Assembly: GCA_963281255.1 (NCBI GenBank)
Contig: OY725493.1
Span: forward strand, 3,503,857-3,567,856
From: Aphrocallistes beatrix
Taxonomy: Eukaryota > Porifera > Hexactinellida > Sceptrulophora > Aphrocallistidae
Length of the DNA stretch: 64,000 nucleotides
Reading direction: 5' to 3'
A program made the translations under genes and the position numbers. The notes under the pieces were generated by a model. That model did no database searches. It was not told where the DNA came from and saw nothing but the letters and a program-made list of their open reading frames with translations. Positions 33,720 to 44,671 of this stretch are shown in pieces; within the stretch, counting starts at the first letter, position 1, and each line of letters starts with the position of its first letter.

Positions 33720-34010
33720 AAAAGCACCCAAAGAGGGCTTTTGGAGTACCAAAATCGTCACATGGGGTACCGACTTGTAACGGGAACTTTTTATGCTAAA
33801 AGTTTTTTTTAAAATTTATGCTATCGTGATTCTCTCGTTAGAAATTAACGCAGAATGGCCTCAGCTTCACTTCATGTGTTTAGAATCGAGTGGCCTTTTT
33901 AAGAGTAATATGATGTTTAAAGTTCAAACACCACCAAAATTGTGGAAATCTTTAAACTTTAAACACCATAATTCTCAAAGCCGACCTCAAATCTCGCACA
34001 TGAGGTGAAT
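33720..34010 (+). repeat. R3 dispersed repeat, copy 1
   Basis: About 290 bp is similar to 46546-46647 joined to 51721-51895. Shared landmarks are ACCAAAATCGTCACATG, AACGGGAACTTTTT, GTGATTCTCTCGTTAGAAA and TTTAAACTTTAAACACC. This uninterrupted copy is the empty-site counterpart for the hAT insertion at 46656. The open frame across it (33793-34008) is not a gene. Confidence 0.65.
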
Positions 34011-34469
34011 ACCGAGGTCATTTTGCGCTGATCCCCATCGAGAGAAACACGATAGCACCAGCTGAGTCAGCCTGAAAAAATCATTGGCATTTGGAAATTT
34101 TGCAAAAAGCTTACGTTACAAGTTGTACTCCATTAGATATAGTGCCCGAAAAGGTTATATTGGGGATTTGAGGCTATTAAGTTTAACAAATACTTTGTCC
34201 AAGACAAGGCTTTTTGGAAAATTTACAAATTCACACAATTGACCGAACATTGGCATATTAATTATTTGAAAATTGTTGGGAATTGGTTTAATGAAACAGT
34301 ACCATTCATAAGTATCTTTTTATTCTCCCAATACATTTTCTGGGATAAATGGACTTTTCTTACCTGGTCAAGGAGAAATATGCAGAAAAAGTTTAAGACT
34401 AAAAGTATTCGTAATAACTGGCTTAATTAAAAATAATGCTCTAATGTAAAAAACAGACAACTCTAAACT

Positions 34470-34925
34470 TCAAAAGTATAATAATTCTTCTTTTTCTTAG
34501 GTATGCTGTCACAAGACCCAATAAAAGATGAAGAAAAGAAAAGTAATGTCTCATGGAATAATATTATCTTCTCTTCGTAACATCCCTCAGTTTACCAATT
34601 TTACTTCATGTAATTCACACTTTCAATAATAATTTCGTACTTGGTGTCTAATTGTCTTTCTGTGATGTGTTATGAATCTATTTCGAATGTATTGTTTGTT
34701 TGCTAATTAAAATTGAACTTATTATTCATTGATAGAATTATAGATTTAAATGCTTAACCTTTTGGACGCAGGGATATGAATTAAATAAGTGTGGTGTAGA
34801 AGAGTATAACAAATAGAAAGTGAATAAATGTTAAATTGATAATTAGTAAAAAATTCACTAAGCTCGTTTAACCAATCCATAGTCCAGAAATTATAGTTGG
34901 CGCCATTGCCTTAGTGTATTAGAAT
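34470..34925 (+). repeat. R2 dispersed repeat, copy 2
   Basis: Inverse-oriented match to 3495-3985, ending AGTTGGCGCCATTGCCTTAG and TGTATTAGAA. It lies in the intron between the two RPA1-like exons. Confidence 0.75.
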
Positions 34926-35089
34926 TATGGTACGATAAATTATTTTTTTAATCTTGTTTACAATAGGTACATAAAGTAAACAAATCTCAATAATATGCTC
35001 GAAACTTGCATTAAACGGTTGACTTAGGGTTCTCAGGGGTGTAAATTTCGAAAATCATATTTTCGCATCAATACGATAATTTTTAGTTT

Positions 35090-35640
35090 GCTTCCTATAG
35101 TATTAGTATAGGATGCACAGTACTAAAATGAGGATGTTCCGGCCGGTCGAAATTCGTGTCCTGACCGGAGTTTAAGAGATATCGTCTTGAAATTCTTACA
35201 GAAGGTGCAAAGTGATATGGAAATGTGCACCTCGGTATACGATTTTTGATTTATGCTGAATCAGCATGATGACAGCATTTTGTCACTTTTACCATTTCTC
35301 CTATATTAGTCAAAGTATAAATAGTAGAATCTTGATATTGATATGGAAGGTAGGCAATGGAGTCCACTAGATAGTATCAAAGTCTCCAATTGATCGGGCC
35401 GATATCTAAGGTGACAATGACGGATCAAAAATTTTTATCTCGTCATCATCTCATTAAATATTCAAAGTTCGATAACTCGAGTAAGAAATAGATAGAAGTA
35501 AACATATGACGGATGAAATGTTCAACTTTAAACATTCTACAATATTATGATAATACCATTACCCTAAGGTGACGATGACGTCATCAAAATGCAAAATGGA
35601 AGCACACTTCCGTCCCGTCTGTGGGGTTTTTTTTTTGTTT
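35090..35640 (+). repeat. R4 dispersed repeat, copy 1
   Basis: Matches 61310-62100: GCACAGTACTAAAATGAG, GGCCGG, AGAGATATCGTC, GAAATGTGCACCTC, GATGACGTCATC and the end block GAAGCACACTTCC with CCGTCTGTGGGG and a T-run. Non-coding. This copy is shorter because it lacks the tandem duplication and the terminal hairpin of the second copy. Confidence 0.75.
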
Positions 35641-35861
35641 GCAATATTTAAATAAAGTAAACAAATTCTCAAAATAGGTTAGATATTTATTTTCAACTGT
35701 TAATTATGTTTTTATGGGTGTAGATTTCGAATTAATTTATCATGACCTAATTTTTATTCTGCAATTCTGAATTTATGATACATCTTAAGTTAGATAAATG
35801 AATTTTCATTCTTTAGTAGAGAATTTGAAAGCAACCAACCGTTTCTCTGATATCTCCAGGC

Positions 35862-35982
35862 AACCACAGGGCAATTCTGCGGACACACAGTGTCCGCAAA
35901 CCGCAAGTAAGCTCAAAGGGCGTCTCCGACGGACAAAGTGCCCACCAGCCGCGCAGCTCATGCAATCGAAGCGCTATTGTTC
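35862..35982 (-). mobile_element. Tandem truncated R1 hairpin ends
   Basis: Two degraded GC-rich ends of R1 in reverse orientation, with GCGGACACACAGTGTCCGC near 35879-35897 and a second block ending GCGCTATTGT. Same arrangement as at 26477-26654. Confidence 0.7.
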
Positions 35983-36076
35983 TATTGAACTTGAGTAGTT
36001 AGAATGTGTAGATTTCGAATCGGAAATCCGACCTTTTAAAAGTATTCGATTTCAAGAATCACTGTCATCATTATTA

Positions 36077-36252
36077 AATTGACAAATTTAGTCATTTTTC
36101 GAATGATATCGATTAAAATAGCATGTGAGATGTATTCAGAGATTTTATTTATTTTATTATTGATCAATGTGAGCAAAGGCGCACAACGGACGCCTCTGGC
36201 GGAGACAAAGTGTCCCGCAGCCGCACAGCGCAAGCAAGTCAAGCGAGCTTGT
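36077..36252 (-). mobile_element. R1 repeat copy, 5' part only
   Basis: Reverse-oriented R1 from the AAATTGACAAATTTAGT block through GATATCGATT to the hairpin end at AGCGAGCTTGT. It lies only 58 bp beyond the donor of the RPA1-like exon, inside the intron. Confidence 0.8.
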
Positions 36253-36309
36253 ACTATATATAGTAATATTTCCAGAAATACAATATTAATTAAAATTAAC
36301 AAAACATAC

Positions 36310-36681
36310 CTTATCTAAAATAATTTTCTTGTCAAATTCTACCGCAACTTCGTTAAAAGCTGTAGCCTTAATTGTGCCAGAAGCATCAGTAAATTCGAAT
36401 CCCAATACTTTTCCTTCACTTTTAGAATTAGACCATTTTCTTATCGGATTTTTTGCAGTTATTCTGGCACAAATGGTCCAATTACTATTGTAGGGATTAA
36501 TAGCTGTGATTGGAACTGACTTAGCATGATTGCTTGAATTTGACGAATAGTTAGATGCGTAATCTTTTACATGCTTCATTCCTAAAGATTCGTTATTAAT
36601 GATAATATTTTCTGGTGACGAATTATATAAAGGTTGGAGGGTTGAAGATTGGAAAGTTTGTTGATTTTCATGGCAATCAAC
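36310..36681 (-). CDS. RPA1: RPA1-like exon: linker and first half of DBD-A
   Basis: Exon of 372 nt (124 codons), acceptor TTTTTATTTTCTAG before 36681, donor GTATGT after 36310. The first 60 residues are the Gln/Ser/Asn-rich linker that joins RPA70N to DBD-A. From residue about 54 the conserved OB-fold starts: VPITAINPYNSNWTICARIT, RKWSNSKSEGKVLGFEFTD and GTIKATAFNEVAVEFD. These match RPA70 (PIASLNPYQSKWTICARV, WSNSRGEGKLFS, GEIRATAFNE). The N-terminal RPA70N exons were not seen to the right; that side is filled with transposons from 37.2 to 55 kb. The intron to the next exon is 3.4 kb, long compared with other introns here, and holds R1, R2, R3 and R4 copies. Confidence 0.93.
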
Positions 36682-36798
36682 CTAGAAAATAAAAAAATGA
36701 TTTTATTAATGGTATTAGTAGTACAAATATATACTAAGTGAGGACCAAAATGAAAACCCCCAAATAATCTCAAATTAAGTTCAATGTGATGGGAACAT

Positions 36799-36817
36799 TA
36801 TATATATATATATATAT
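36799..36817. repeat. (TA)n microsatellite
   Basis: Short TA run at the left edge of the Tigger-like sequence. Confidence 0.8.
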
Positions 36818-37237
36818 CAGAGGAGCTATTCGATTAGATACAAAAAATGGTCGCAATTTTGAACTTTAAGGAATGATTTTTACATAAATGGCGACATTTT
36901 CTCGAAGGGCGGGGCAGATTTAGAAAATTTGCGACACTTTTTACTCCAATTACCATTAGACATGATGATGAGGAGTGGCACAAAGTGGCATAGTTCGATG
37001 AATAATTTGTCTGATCAAAGAGGTAAAATAACCACTCCATAATCCGACATTATTTGATAGACGAAAAAATTGTCGGATTATACAGGTCGAATTTGCATTA
37101 CTGGAAAATCATTAAATTGTCGAATTGCTGAATAGCGAGCGAGGTGTCGGATTATAAAGTTTTTTTCTGTAGAAAAACGATCCGTGAACAGAAATAATGT
37201 CGGTTTAGAGAAATGTCGGATTACGGAGGTTCCACTG
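36818..37237. mobile_element. Tigger/pogo-like non-autonomous sequence
   Basis: The right end reads GTCGGATTACGGAGGTTCCACTG followed by TA, with GTCGGATTA and TAATCCGAC repeated inside (about 37041, 37070, 37149). This is the usual style of Tigger ends (CAGTGGAACCTC on the complement). The left end is uncertain: CAGAGGAGC at 36818 is only a weak complement. Confidence 0.5.
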
Positions 37238-37512
37238 TATATAAATAAACTTCACATGTGATACAACAATCATCAAAAAATGATGAGTCATTACTCTGTT
37301 ATCATGTCATCATTACGCATCCAAATTTTAAAAATTGACAAATTTGGTGATTTTTCGTGCAATATCGATTATAGCAGCAGAACATACTTATTTATGGATG
37401 TTAACTCCCTTATTATTAATTAATGTGACCACAGGCGCCCGCAGGGCGCCTCCGGTGGACACAAAGCGTCCGCCAACCTCGCACCGTAAGCAAGCAAGCG
37501 AAGCACGCTTGT
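37238..37512 (-). mobile_element. R1 repeat copy, missing distal part
   Basis: Reverse R1 from the CACATGTGATACAACA block to the hairpin end CGAAGCACGCTTGT, directly abutting the Tigger-like end. One TGACGTCA has decayed (ATCATGTCATC). It is followed by TATATATATA and the inverted tail module CCTTACTAGTAAAAGTCGATT. Confidence 0.8.
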
Positions 37513-37571
37513 ATATATATATACATCCTTACTAGTAAAAGTCGATTAATGTGTGTATATATATATATATA

Positions 37572-38245
37572 TTAGGGTGCTCCAAAAAATTCGAAATATT
37601 TAGATGTACACTCTTCGAATAGTTGACATTGATCACCAAGTATGCTCGGTAATATTTTCAAGCAATTAGGAAATGATTTAGTGGTCGCGCAAAGTAGGCT
37701 CCTCCTGGCGCAGATTTATAATTGGATATGTCCGGTTTGAGGCTTAAAGTTGTAAAAGACGTACTTCTGATGTTCAAATATACAAGTAACTGTATTTTTT
37801 ATGATATATGGGGGTGGTTTTATATCAGCTAATAATACATTTTGATGACCTAAAAGCTACCAGTTCGGAGATATTGATGAAAACAGTTGCGATCAGTCAT
37901 CGTCATTAAAATTATTAAGGGTCGCAAATGTTTTCACCAATATCTCCGAACCGGTAGCTTTTAGGTCATTAAAGTGTGTTATTAGCTGATATAAAACCAC
38001 TCCCAAATATCACAAAAAATACAGTTACTTGTATATTTGAATATCAGAAGTACGTCTTTTACAACTTTTAGCCTCAAACCGGACATATCCCATTATAAAT
38101 CTGCACCAGGAGGAGCCTACTTTGCGCGACCACTAAATCATCTCCTAATTGCTTGAAAATTTTATAGTGCATACTTGGTGATCAATGTCAACTATTCGAA
38201 GAGTGTGCATCTAAATATTTCAACTTTCGAATATTTTGGGGCACC

Positions 38246-38249
<4 letters not shown>
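37572..38249. repeat. Palindromic (foldback) element, 678 bp
   Basis: The left end TTAGGGTGCTCCAAAAAATT pairs with the right end TTTTGGGGCACCTTAA, and pairing continues inward to a centre at about 37910. Strong pairs are TAGTGGTCGCGCAAAGTAGG with CCTACTTTGCGCGACCACTA, and ACCAGTTCGGAGATATTG with CAATATCTCCGAACCGGT. TA microsatellites on both sides obscure any target duplication. No coding content. Confidence 0.88.
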
Positions 38250-38283
<34 letters not shown>

Positions 38284-38286
<3 letters not shown>

Positions 38287-38367
38287 TGGAATTCGCTTAT
38301 TAGTAACTCGAGTTTTGCTCATAAAATGGTTGCTAATAAGGGAGTTGCTAATAAGGGAATTCCACTG
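38284..38367. mobile_element. 84-bp Tigger-type MITE
   Basis: CAGTGGAATTCGCTTATTAG at the left and CTAATAAGGGAATTCCACTG at the right form a terminal inverted repeat of about 25 bp. TA flanks both sides. Only about 35 bp lie between the repeats. Confidence 0.88.
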
Positions 38368-38384
38368 TATGTATATATATATAT

Positions 38385-38837
38385 GTAACGAATTGATTGA
38401 AGAAACTGCCAGACACAGAAAGCTGATTTTGTCATGTGGGAATCTGTTGGCTATAGCTCTGACCTCTGACCTCAGACCAAAATGTCGACTCATCTTTGAA
38501 TTATGACGTTATTGTCATCTTTTTTATAATTAGAAATTTCAGTTTTCGACTACAACTCAGCCATTTTAGGTGATAGAAGGCTGAAATTTTAATAAAATGT
38601 GTAAATTAATATATCTCACATATGATACAACTCTCATCAAAAAATGATCACTTATCACTCTGTTATGACGTCATCATTACGCATCAAAAATTTTTAAAAA
38701 GACAATTTTTGTGATTTTTCGAGTGATATCCATTGCGACAGTAAGACAGACGTATTTAGTGAAGTTATCTACCTAATAATTAATCATTGTGAGCCTATGC
38801 GCTAGCCGCGCAGCGCAACCAAGCGAAGCGCGCTTGT
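38385..38837 (-). mobile_element. R1 repeat copy, nearly full but lacking part of the hairpin block
   Basis: Starts GTAACGAATTGATTGAAG after a TA run and ends AAGCGAAGCGCGCTTGT. The GGACAC hairpin and the GGCGCC palindrome have been deleted: GCCTATGCGCTAGCCGCGC joins directly. Confidence 0.85.
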
Positions 38838-39373
38838 TAATATTATGGCAAGAACACATGTTCTTCCAATGCCCTCATATTTTACTCGTTATATTTGCAA
38901 ATACATTGTTTTGCTTCTTGTAGTTAATCACTGTGCATATGTATTACATCAACAGTATAGAAAAACTCGCATAAAATTGATTCCCAACTGCTGGGGAAAA
39001 TTTGAGTCAATCTTAGGTTTTTGATATATTTTCGTAATAATATAAATCTGACAATTTTGCGAATTGATGTTCTCACTTGTAGCATCGAGTAATCTCAACT
39101 ATTTGTTTCTAAAATTAACTAAATGAAATTTGCTAATTAACTTGAGATAAAACAACAATTCTAATAAACGGTGTGTTTTTACTCTTATAGAGTATGGAAA
39201 ATTAAACTTCTTCACAATTTCTTCCAGGTGACAAATTAAATAATATTCACTAGTTCATTTAATTGGCATCTGAATCATCAGTACACAACGGTGTTAACAT
39301 TGTTAAGAATGATTCACCGTACAAAATAATAGGGATTATCATTCTACAATATAACTTATAATAGGAGGTTCTA
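38838..39373. other. No feature seen
   Basis: AT-rich sequence without recognised genes, between R1 and the Tc1 relic. Confidence 0.4.
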
Positions 39374-39924
39374 CAGGGTGTCTCAAAAGTTTTTTCCGGT
39401 TATACTAATACCCATAACTAGTAAACTATAGTAGTATAGAAATCTTATATTATTTGCCAATATAATCTCCTCTAAGTTGGATACAAGAATTAATTCGAGC
39501 AGGCATCCCTGAGATTAAATTCTCCAAAATCGACGGCGTGAGTCCATTTCAGATATTTTTCAGGTAATTAGCGAGCTCTGACAAGTTGGTGGCTGGTCTC
39601 TTCTTGTCAAGCTCTGCTTGAATAATCGCCTAAAGATTTTCAATGGGATTTAAATCTGGTGAATTGCTAAGCAAAATTTCTTTTGCCCAGTAGCCTGGAA
39701 TATGATTGGAAAGCCACGTTTGCGTCTTTTTGGCGGTATGGGCAGGAGTCCAATCCCGCATAAAAATGGCCTCGGACATCAAGCGACACATTTTCCGTTC
39801 TGTCATTGGGCCTGTAGTTTTCCTTCTCATCAAGGTAGGAAGGCAGGACTTCTCCAAAATTTCTTTTATATAGTATTCTACATTTACAGATTGTTTGGGA
39901 GGAAGAAAATGGAGTTCCGAGAGC
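39374..39924 (-). pseudogene. Truncated DD37E Tc1 element with transposase C-terminal half
   Basis: One terminal inverted repeat is present (CAGGGTGTCTCAAAAGTTTT from 39374, TA before it). The minus-strand coding part matches the 29503 element: LSELHFLPPKQ, MTERKMCRLMSEAIFMRDW (the second catalytic region, with Gly-Ala changed), SPDLNPIENL followed by a stop in place of Trp, and CIQLRGDYIGK at the end. Homology ends abruptly at 39924, exactly where the long inverted repeat of the next element begins. The N-terminal half is not found on the far side of that element. Confidence 0.9.
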
Positions 39925-40354
39925 CTTATCTCATATTTGATTAAATTTTAACAATCAAACAGGCCATTCAAGAGATTTAGATTCTTGACCATAGGTGTCG
40001 GACACGGTCCGCCGGTCTCGGCCCCCCACCTTAATTTTTATTTTCAAAATCTTACTCTACAACAGAGTGGTATCAAATTATATATACTATTTCTAGAATT
40101 TGTTATGTGATATGCGGTATATATTTTCATATATGGGTTCCTTTGATATATAAAATACCATTACGTACATTAAAATGATGAAATATCAGTATACAATTAG
40201 TACTAGTATTGAATGAAGTTTCAAATTTGAAATTATTATATCGCATTCCTAATTGTTTATTACGTTGTTATACTCTGTGGAATGTGAATTTGATAATCAT
40301 TCTGTGCTTACTTACTTGCTCCAACTGTTGACAATTTATACAGTGTATAATGTA
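39925..40354 (+). repeat. Left long inverted repeat
   Basis: Pairs with 44672-45098 with few differences and small indels. See the element entry. Confidence 0.92.
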
Positions 40355-42466
40355 TTGCCACAGATTTCGAACTGTTGAAAACCGGACAAATCAAAATTTA
40401 TACTCTAACTAGTTTATTATTATTATACGGATCTCAATTTGTGTTTACGTTGTCAATCGCGGCGCTAGGAAATTATTCTGGGGTCGGTCAACGTGGATGT
40501 CAATGTACGTACCATTGTATTTATCACACAAACAAGCAGCTAATCTGTGTGTGCGTGTGTGTGCTAAACTCAGTGTTCCCTCTAAGCAGGGCACAGTGGT
40601 TTAATGACAGGGAGTTGGTCAATTTTTTCACCTCTTCTGATCTGCAAAAAAACGTTTTTATCATGTTCAGCGTACTCTAGAACCTAGGTAACCATATTTG
40701 CAGTTAAAAATTCTGAGTAGAATTAGAACTATAATACAGACTATACAGTTGAATGGCTAAATATAGTTTGAGAAATTTTGTGGTTTCAAAATCATGCATC
40801 ATTTCAAACTCGTGTTACTCGTTTGATTTATATCAGAATGAGTTAAGACTTTCACAGTGTGTAATTAATTATAGTATAAATCATTCTAAAACTGTTGAAT
40901 ACGCCTTATATAATTGATTGACTTGCAATATAATATTCACTGAATTGTATGACTCGCTGAAAGTGTCCGAAATGTCAAGTTCCTTGCATTGGTAGTTCGT
41001 AAACTTGTGGTGTCGTGTCGTGTCGTGCTAGTAGTCCTATTTTTATCTGAAGTTTAACCAATTAACTTGAATTTTAACCACTTTCCAGTCCCGCGCACCC
41101 GCGCAAATGGAATTATTTCAGTATTTAAATGGCTGCCATCAATATTACATACAAATAAATGCTATTTAATTATTAAGGTCAAAAGCTTTTCTCTATACCA
41201 AAATGAATAATCAAGATGTTTGGGATTACCTCACAACTAAGGAATGCGTACGTGATCCTGCTAAGGCATTATGTAATAATTTCAAATAGAAGAGAATGAA
41301 TATGAACCTATTCGGCAGAAATTCGATATTCTCAAATCCACCAGGGATTTTTCGAAAAAGCCAAAGAAATTGGAAGAATGGGGAAACATTCTATTCAATT
41401 CCATCAGCTCAACCCACATAGCCGCGAATTCTAGTGGAGATAATCGCTGAGTCTGATATATCTATGGAAACAAAACATCCATGATCCCAACTAACCTTAA
41501 AAGCATTACGAGAGTTTTAGGATTGATCCGGCAATGATCCCTCAAATGATGGTAGAACAACTTCAACCGGAAATGTTACTAGACAATGATTTTTAATTCC
41601 ATGCATCTACAATTGTTTCAGTCTTCTTAGCCAGAGGGAACCACTCCTCTCAAGCTACCGAAGAACTTTAGCATGCAAAGCCATTGTGATAAATTAGGGC
41701 ATATTAGGAATATGTAATGTAAAGGTGACCAAACGCCACCTTTATAACCAGAAAAATTCGTTGACTCTGCCCCAAATCTTGATATTTAACTTAATATAAA
41801 GCGTTAGTAGCCACTTATGTGTCGTAATTTAGTTATTTAGGTTGTGTATATGTTAATAGAAGCTGACTTTGATCATATACTATACATGTGTTTGTAAAAT
41901 AATAAAATATTTAACAGAAAAGAAAATTAAATAATGGGTGTGTAAAAAATAAAATGACGTCATAACTCAAACCTCTGAAGCCAGACAAGTATTTTGAGCA
42001 CATTAATCGATTACTAGATATGGAAAACCCATAGGTAAATAATACATTTTATAGGTCTATCTGCTCAGGAAATACCAACTCCCTATGAAGGGCCCAAAAC
42101 ACTGTGCAGGGCCCGTGAGTAATAACATAAACAATGATATGTTTGATGATGAGCGAGCGCAGCGAGCGATAAAATTTTAGTATAACCAGGTCTGGTATTG
42201 TAGTCAAAAGGTCGGCAGCTATGTACTAAGTATACAATAACATTTATGAGGCAAATCAAGCAATGATGATTGAATATTTCCCAAACTTGGAGTACATATC
42301 TCATAACCGGACATTTGAAAATCCAAACCAGACGCCGGACAAATTACTCGAAAACCGGACGTCTGGCAACCCTATAAGCGCTAATGCTGCACTTTGAATC
42401 AGTAAACAAAATTGAAGTACATGATTAGTTGTTTTTACAAAATGGTAGATATACTAGTAAACATTG
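40355..42466. other. Non-coding interior of the long-TIR element
   Basis: AT-rich. Around 41205-41290 a short plus-strand run (MNNQDVWDYLTTKECVRD) may be a relic of another gene, but it soon meets stops. At 42302-42374 three ACCGGAC/CCGGAC motifs occur in 70 bp; a further one is at about 40379. Confidence 0.4.
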
Positions 42467-44506
42467 TCATTTGTTATATTTTTCATCAGAAGACACTAGT
42501 TGGTAGACCCTTCCAGTTTTACTCATGTTGAGCGGATGAATTGTGGTGAGTATATGTTGTGTTGGAACCCAGCACACATCCTCCCTGCTGGGCCAATGAA
42601 AGTTCTTCGAAGGTACTTTCGGATGCATGAATGAAACTAGAACGTCATCATTTTCGAATGAAATTTCCTTTACATTTCCAATCCATAGATCGGTTTCATA
42701 TCTACAAAGTAGAAATTGTTCAAGGGTAAATTTTTCAGTAACGAGATTTGACTTAGATATGCTGATGATAACTTCATCTGTACTTGCGTCTCCCGATATT
42801 CTCTTTATTTTAAGTGTTCTATCGGAGTAGGGAATAAAACAATGATGACTACGAATGCCTGAAATTTTTGCTGAATCACAGAGTCGTTTTTTCAGAAACA
42901 TTAAATCCATCGCAACATCTTTTGATATGTAAAAAAACTTGATTCCTGCAATATGGCTAGAACACCATTCAAAGAGTTGCTGAGGAGTTAGAATCTGACC
43001 AGTTATTGTCGCTCTCAAACTTGCTCTTGCTGCCTCCCGTTTTACGGTTCCTCCAATTCCATCACGTGCATTTTTACCATATGTTGCAAAAAATGCCATT
43101 CTGCTCTGATTCCATAATCTTCGTGGTGATAAACAAGATTAACCATGTTTTTGAAGTTCTTGTATTGTGATGCAGCCCCATCAGTGAAGTAGTAAATCTT
43201 TGTAAGTGTTGGACAAACGTGTCGAGTTAAGTATTTTAATGCTTCTTTTATAAATGAATAAAAATATTTCATTATCACCATCCCTATAGTAAACTGCAAA
43301 GGGGTGAAGTGTAGCTTGAGAATTATTCCAGTGAAAACCTTGTATTGCGTCTTGAACTATAAAACTATAGTTTTCAGCAAAATCTAGTATTATTATCGCT
43401 TGTTTGGGTTCTAAGGTGACTTTGAGATGTTTCAAATAATTGGATTGGTTTCTAGCAACATAATGATGTGTTGTCAGCTGATCAATCTCTTGAATCAACA
43501 TTTCCAAAAATTCAGCTATGGGGTTAGTTCGCTCCTCTAGTGTTGTCCGATCAGTGGATATCCAATGTTTAAAATGTATTATCACTTCATCTTCTAACAT
43601 TGTACCCATCCAGATACTGTCTGTAATGGTTGAATTGAAGCGGCCTTTTCTATCTTCAATTTTCTTGACTCTTTAACCATCAGTTACTCCAAACACGCTC
43701 TTTGTTTTTTCAATACTCCAACTGGAAGGAGCAAGTGTTAGTAGCTGTATTGATTGGTCTTTGGACGATATTTTGATTTTTTCTTTAATGGCATTTATTA
43801 TTTCATCCATATCCTTGCACTTATCACAGGGTACTTGTGGAGCAGGAGACAAAATACCTTCGGCTATATTATATCCAAGATGTGAGATATCCTCGTTAAC
43901 CGATAACTGGACTTGCTTGATTTTCCGCTCTCCGTATCCAATAATATCTCTCTTGCTAATTCTTTTATAATTTAGAGGCGAAACTCCTAGTTTAGCAAGT
44001 CCTTCGTTTAAGGTCTCTATGTCAACGTTTCTATCAGTATAGGCCTTATCAATATCAAGTTCATCTCGAATTTCGAGAGTTGTATCAGAGTGTGAGGAGT
44101 ATACAGGTGAGCAGAATGCATTGAAGCAGTCATAACATAATTTCTGTCCAGGCTTGATAGATAGCTCATCAGATAATTGATGTAAACTGTTCACAATTTC
44201 AGCCTCAGAATGGTTAAGGGTTTTAAGGTATTTATAGGATATTTTTTTCTTGTGTAATTGAGAAGGATCCCTGCACGTTAATTACCAGTTCGAGTACTTG
44301 TGAATATACATTTGCTCGTGATGGAAACATATCGTATCTTCTGAAGTGAGCAATATATTGCAGCGTATCTCTAAAAGATCCTTTTCATCAACATCAAGTT
44401 CACTAAGAGCCTTCAAACCACGTTTCCTGGTAAATTTTGTTGCATGGCAACTCTCATCCAGTGATTTACCAATAGAGCACGAATTTAAGGTTAATTCCAT
44501 AGACAT
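42467..44506 (-). pseudogene. Transposase-like protein of an uncharacterised family, broken in five
   Basis: Five consecutive minus-strand pieces join into one protein with four interruptions: 44506-44282, 44194-43673, 43609-43181, 43299-43042, 43099-42467. The N-terminal part has a Cys/His cluster (NILLTSEDTICFHHEQMYIH, then KLCYDCFNAFCSP, then VPCDKC). The middle has IILDFAENYSFIVQDAIQGF with HWNNSQATLHPFAVYY. Next come YYFTDGAASQYKN and AEWHFLQH or, in the other frame, FFATYGKNARDGIGGTVKRE. Two Asp regions (LDFAEN, FTDGAA) on likely beta strands followed by a conserved Gly-rich block look like an RNase H-fold transposase core. I recall this protein type as common and unannotated in animals rich in transposons, but cannot name its superfamily. 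Confidence 0.6.
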
Positions 44507-44671
44507 ATGAATATTTCAAATAGAGTATTTAATTAATTCTGATAGTTTGAATTTATAAGCTATTGCGAAGGGGAGAATTTGGAAATATGCAAAGTCTTCA
44601 GAGTTCAGACTAAATAAAATTTATTAATAAACCAGAAATGGCATAGTAGCCACATTACTAATATTAGAGGG

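Noticed and set aside
41205..41700. Possible BED-finger transposase start (MNNQDVWDYLTTK)
   Set aside because: No Cys pairs follow and the frame breaks after about 28 residues.
40560..42105. hAT element between CAGTGTTCCCTCTAAGC and AAAACACTG
   Set aside because: The right end matches over only about eight bases and there is no 8-bp duplication.
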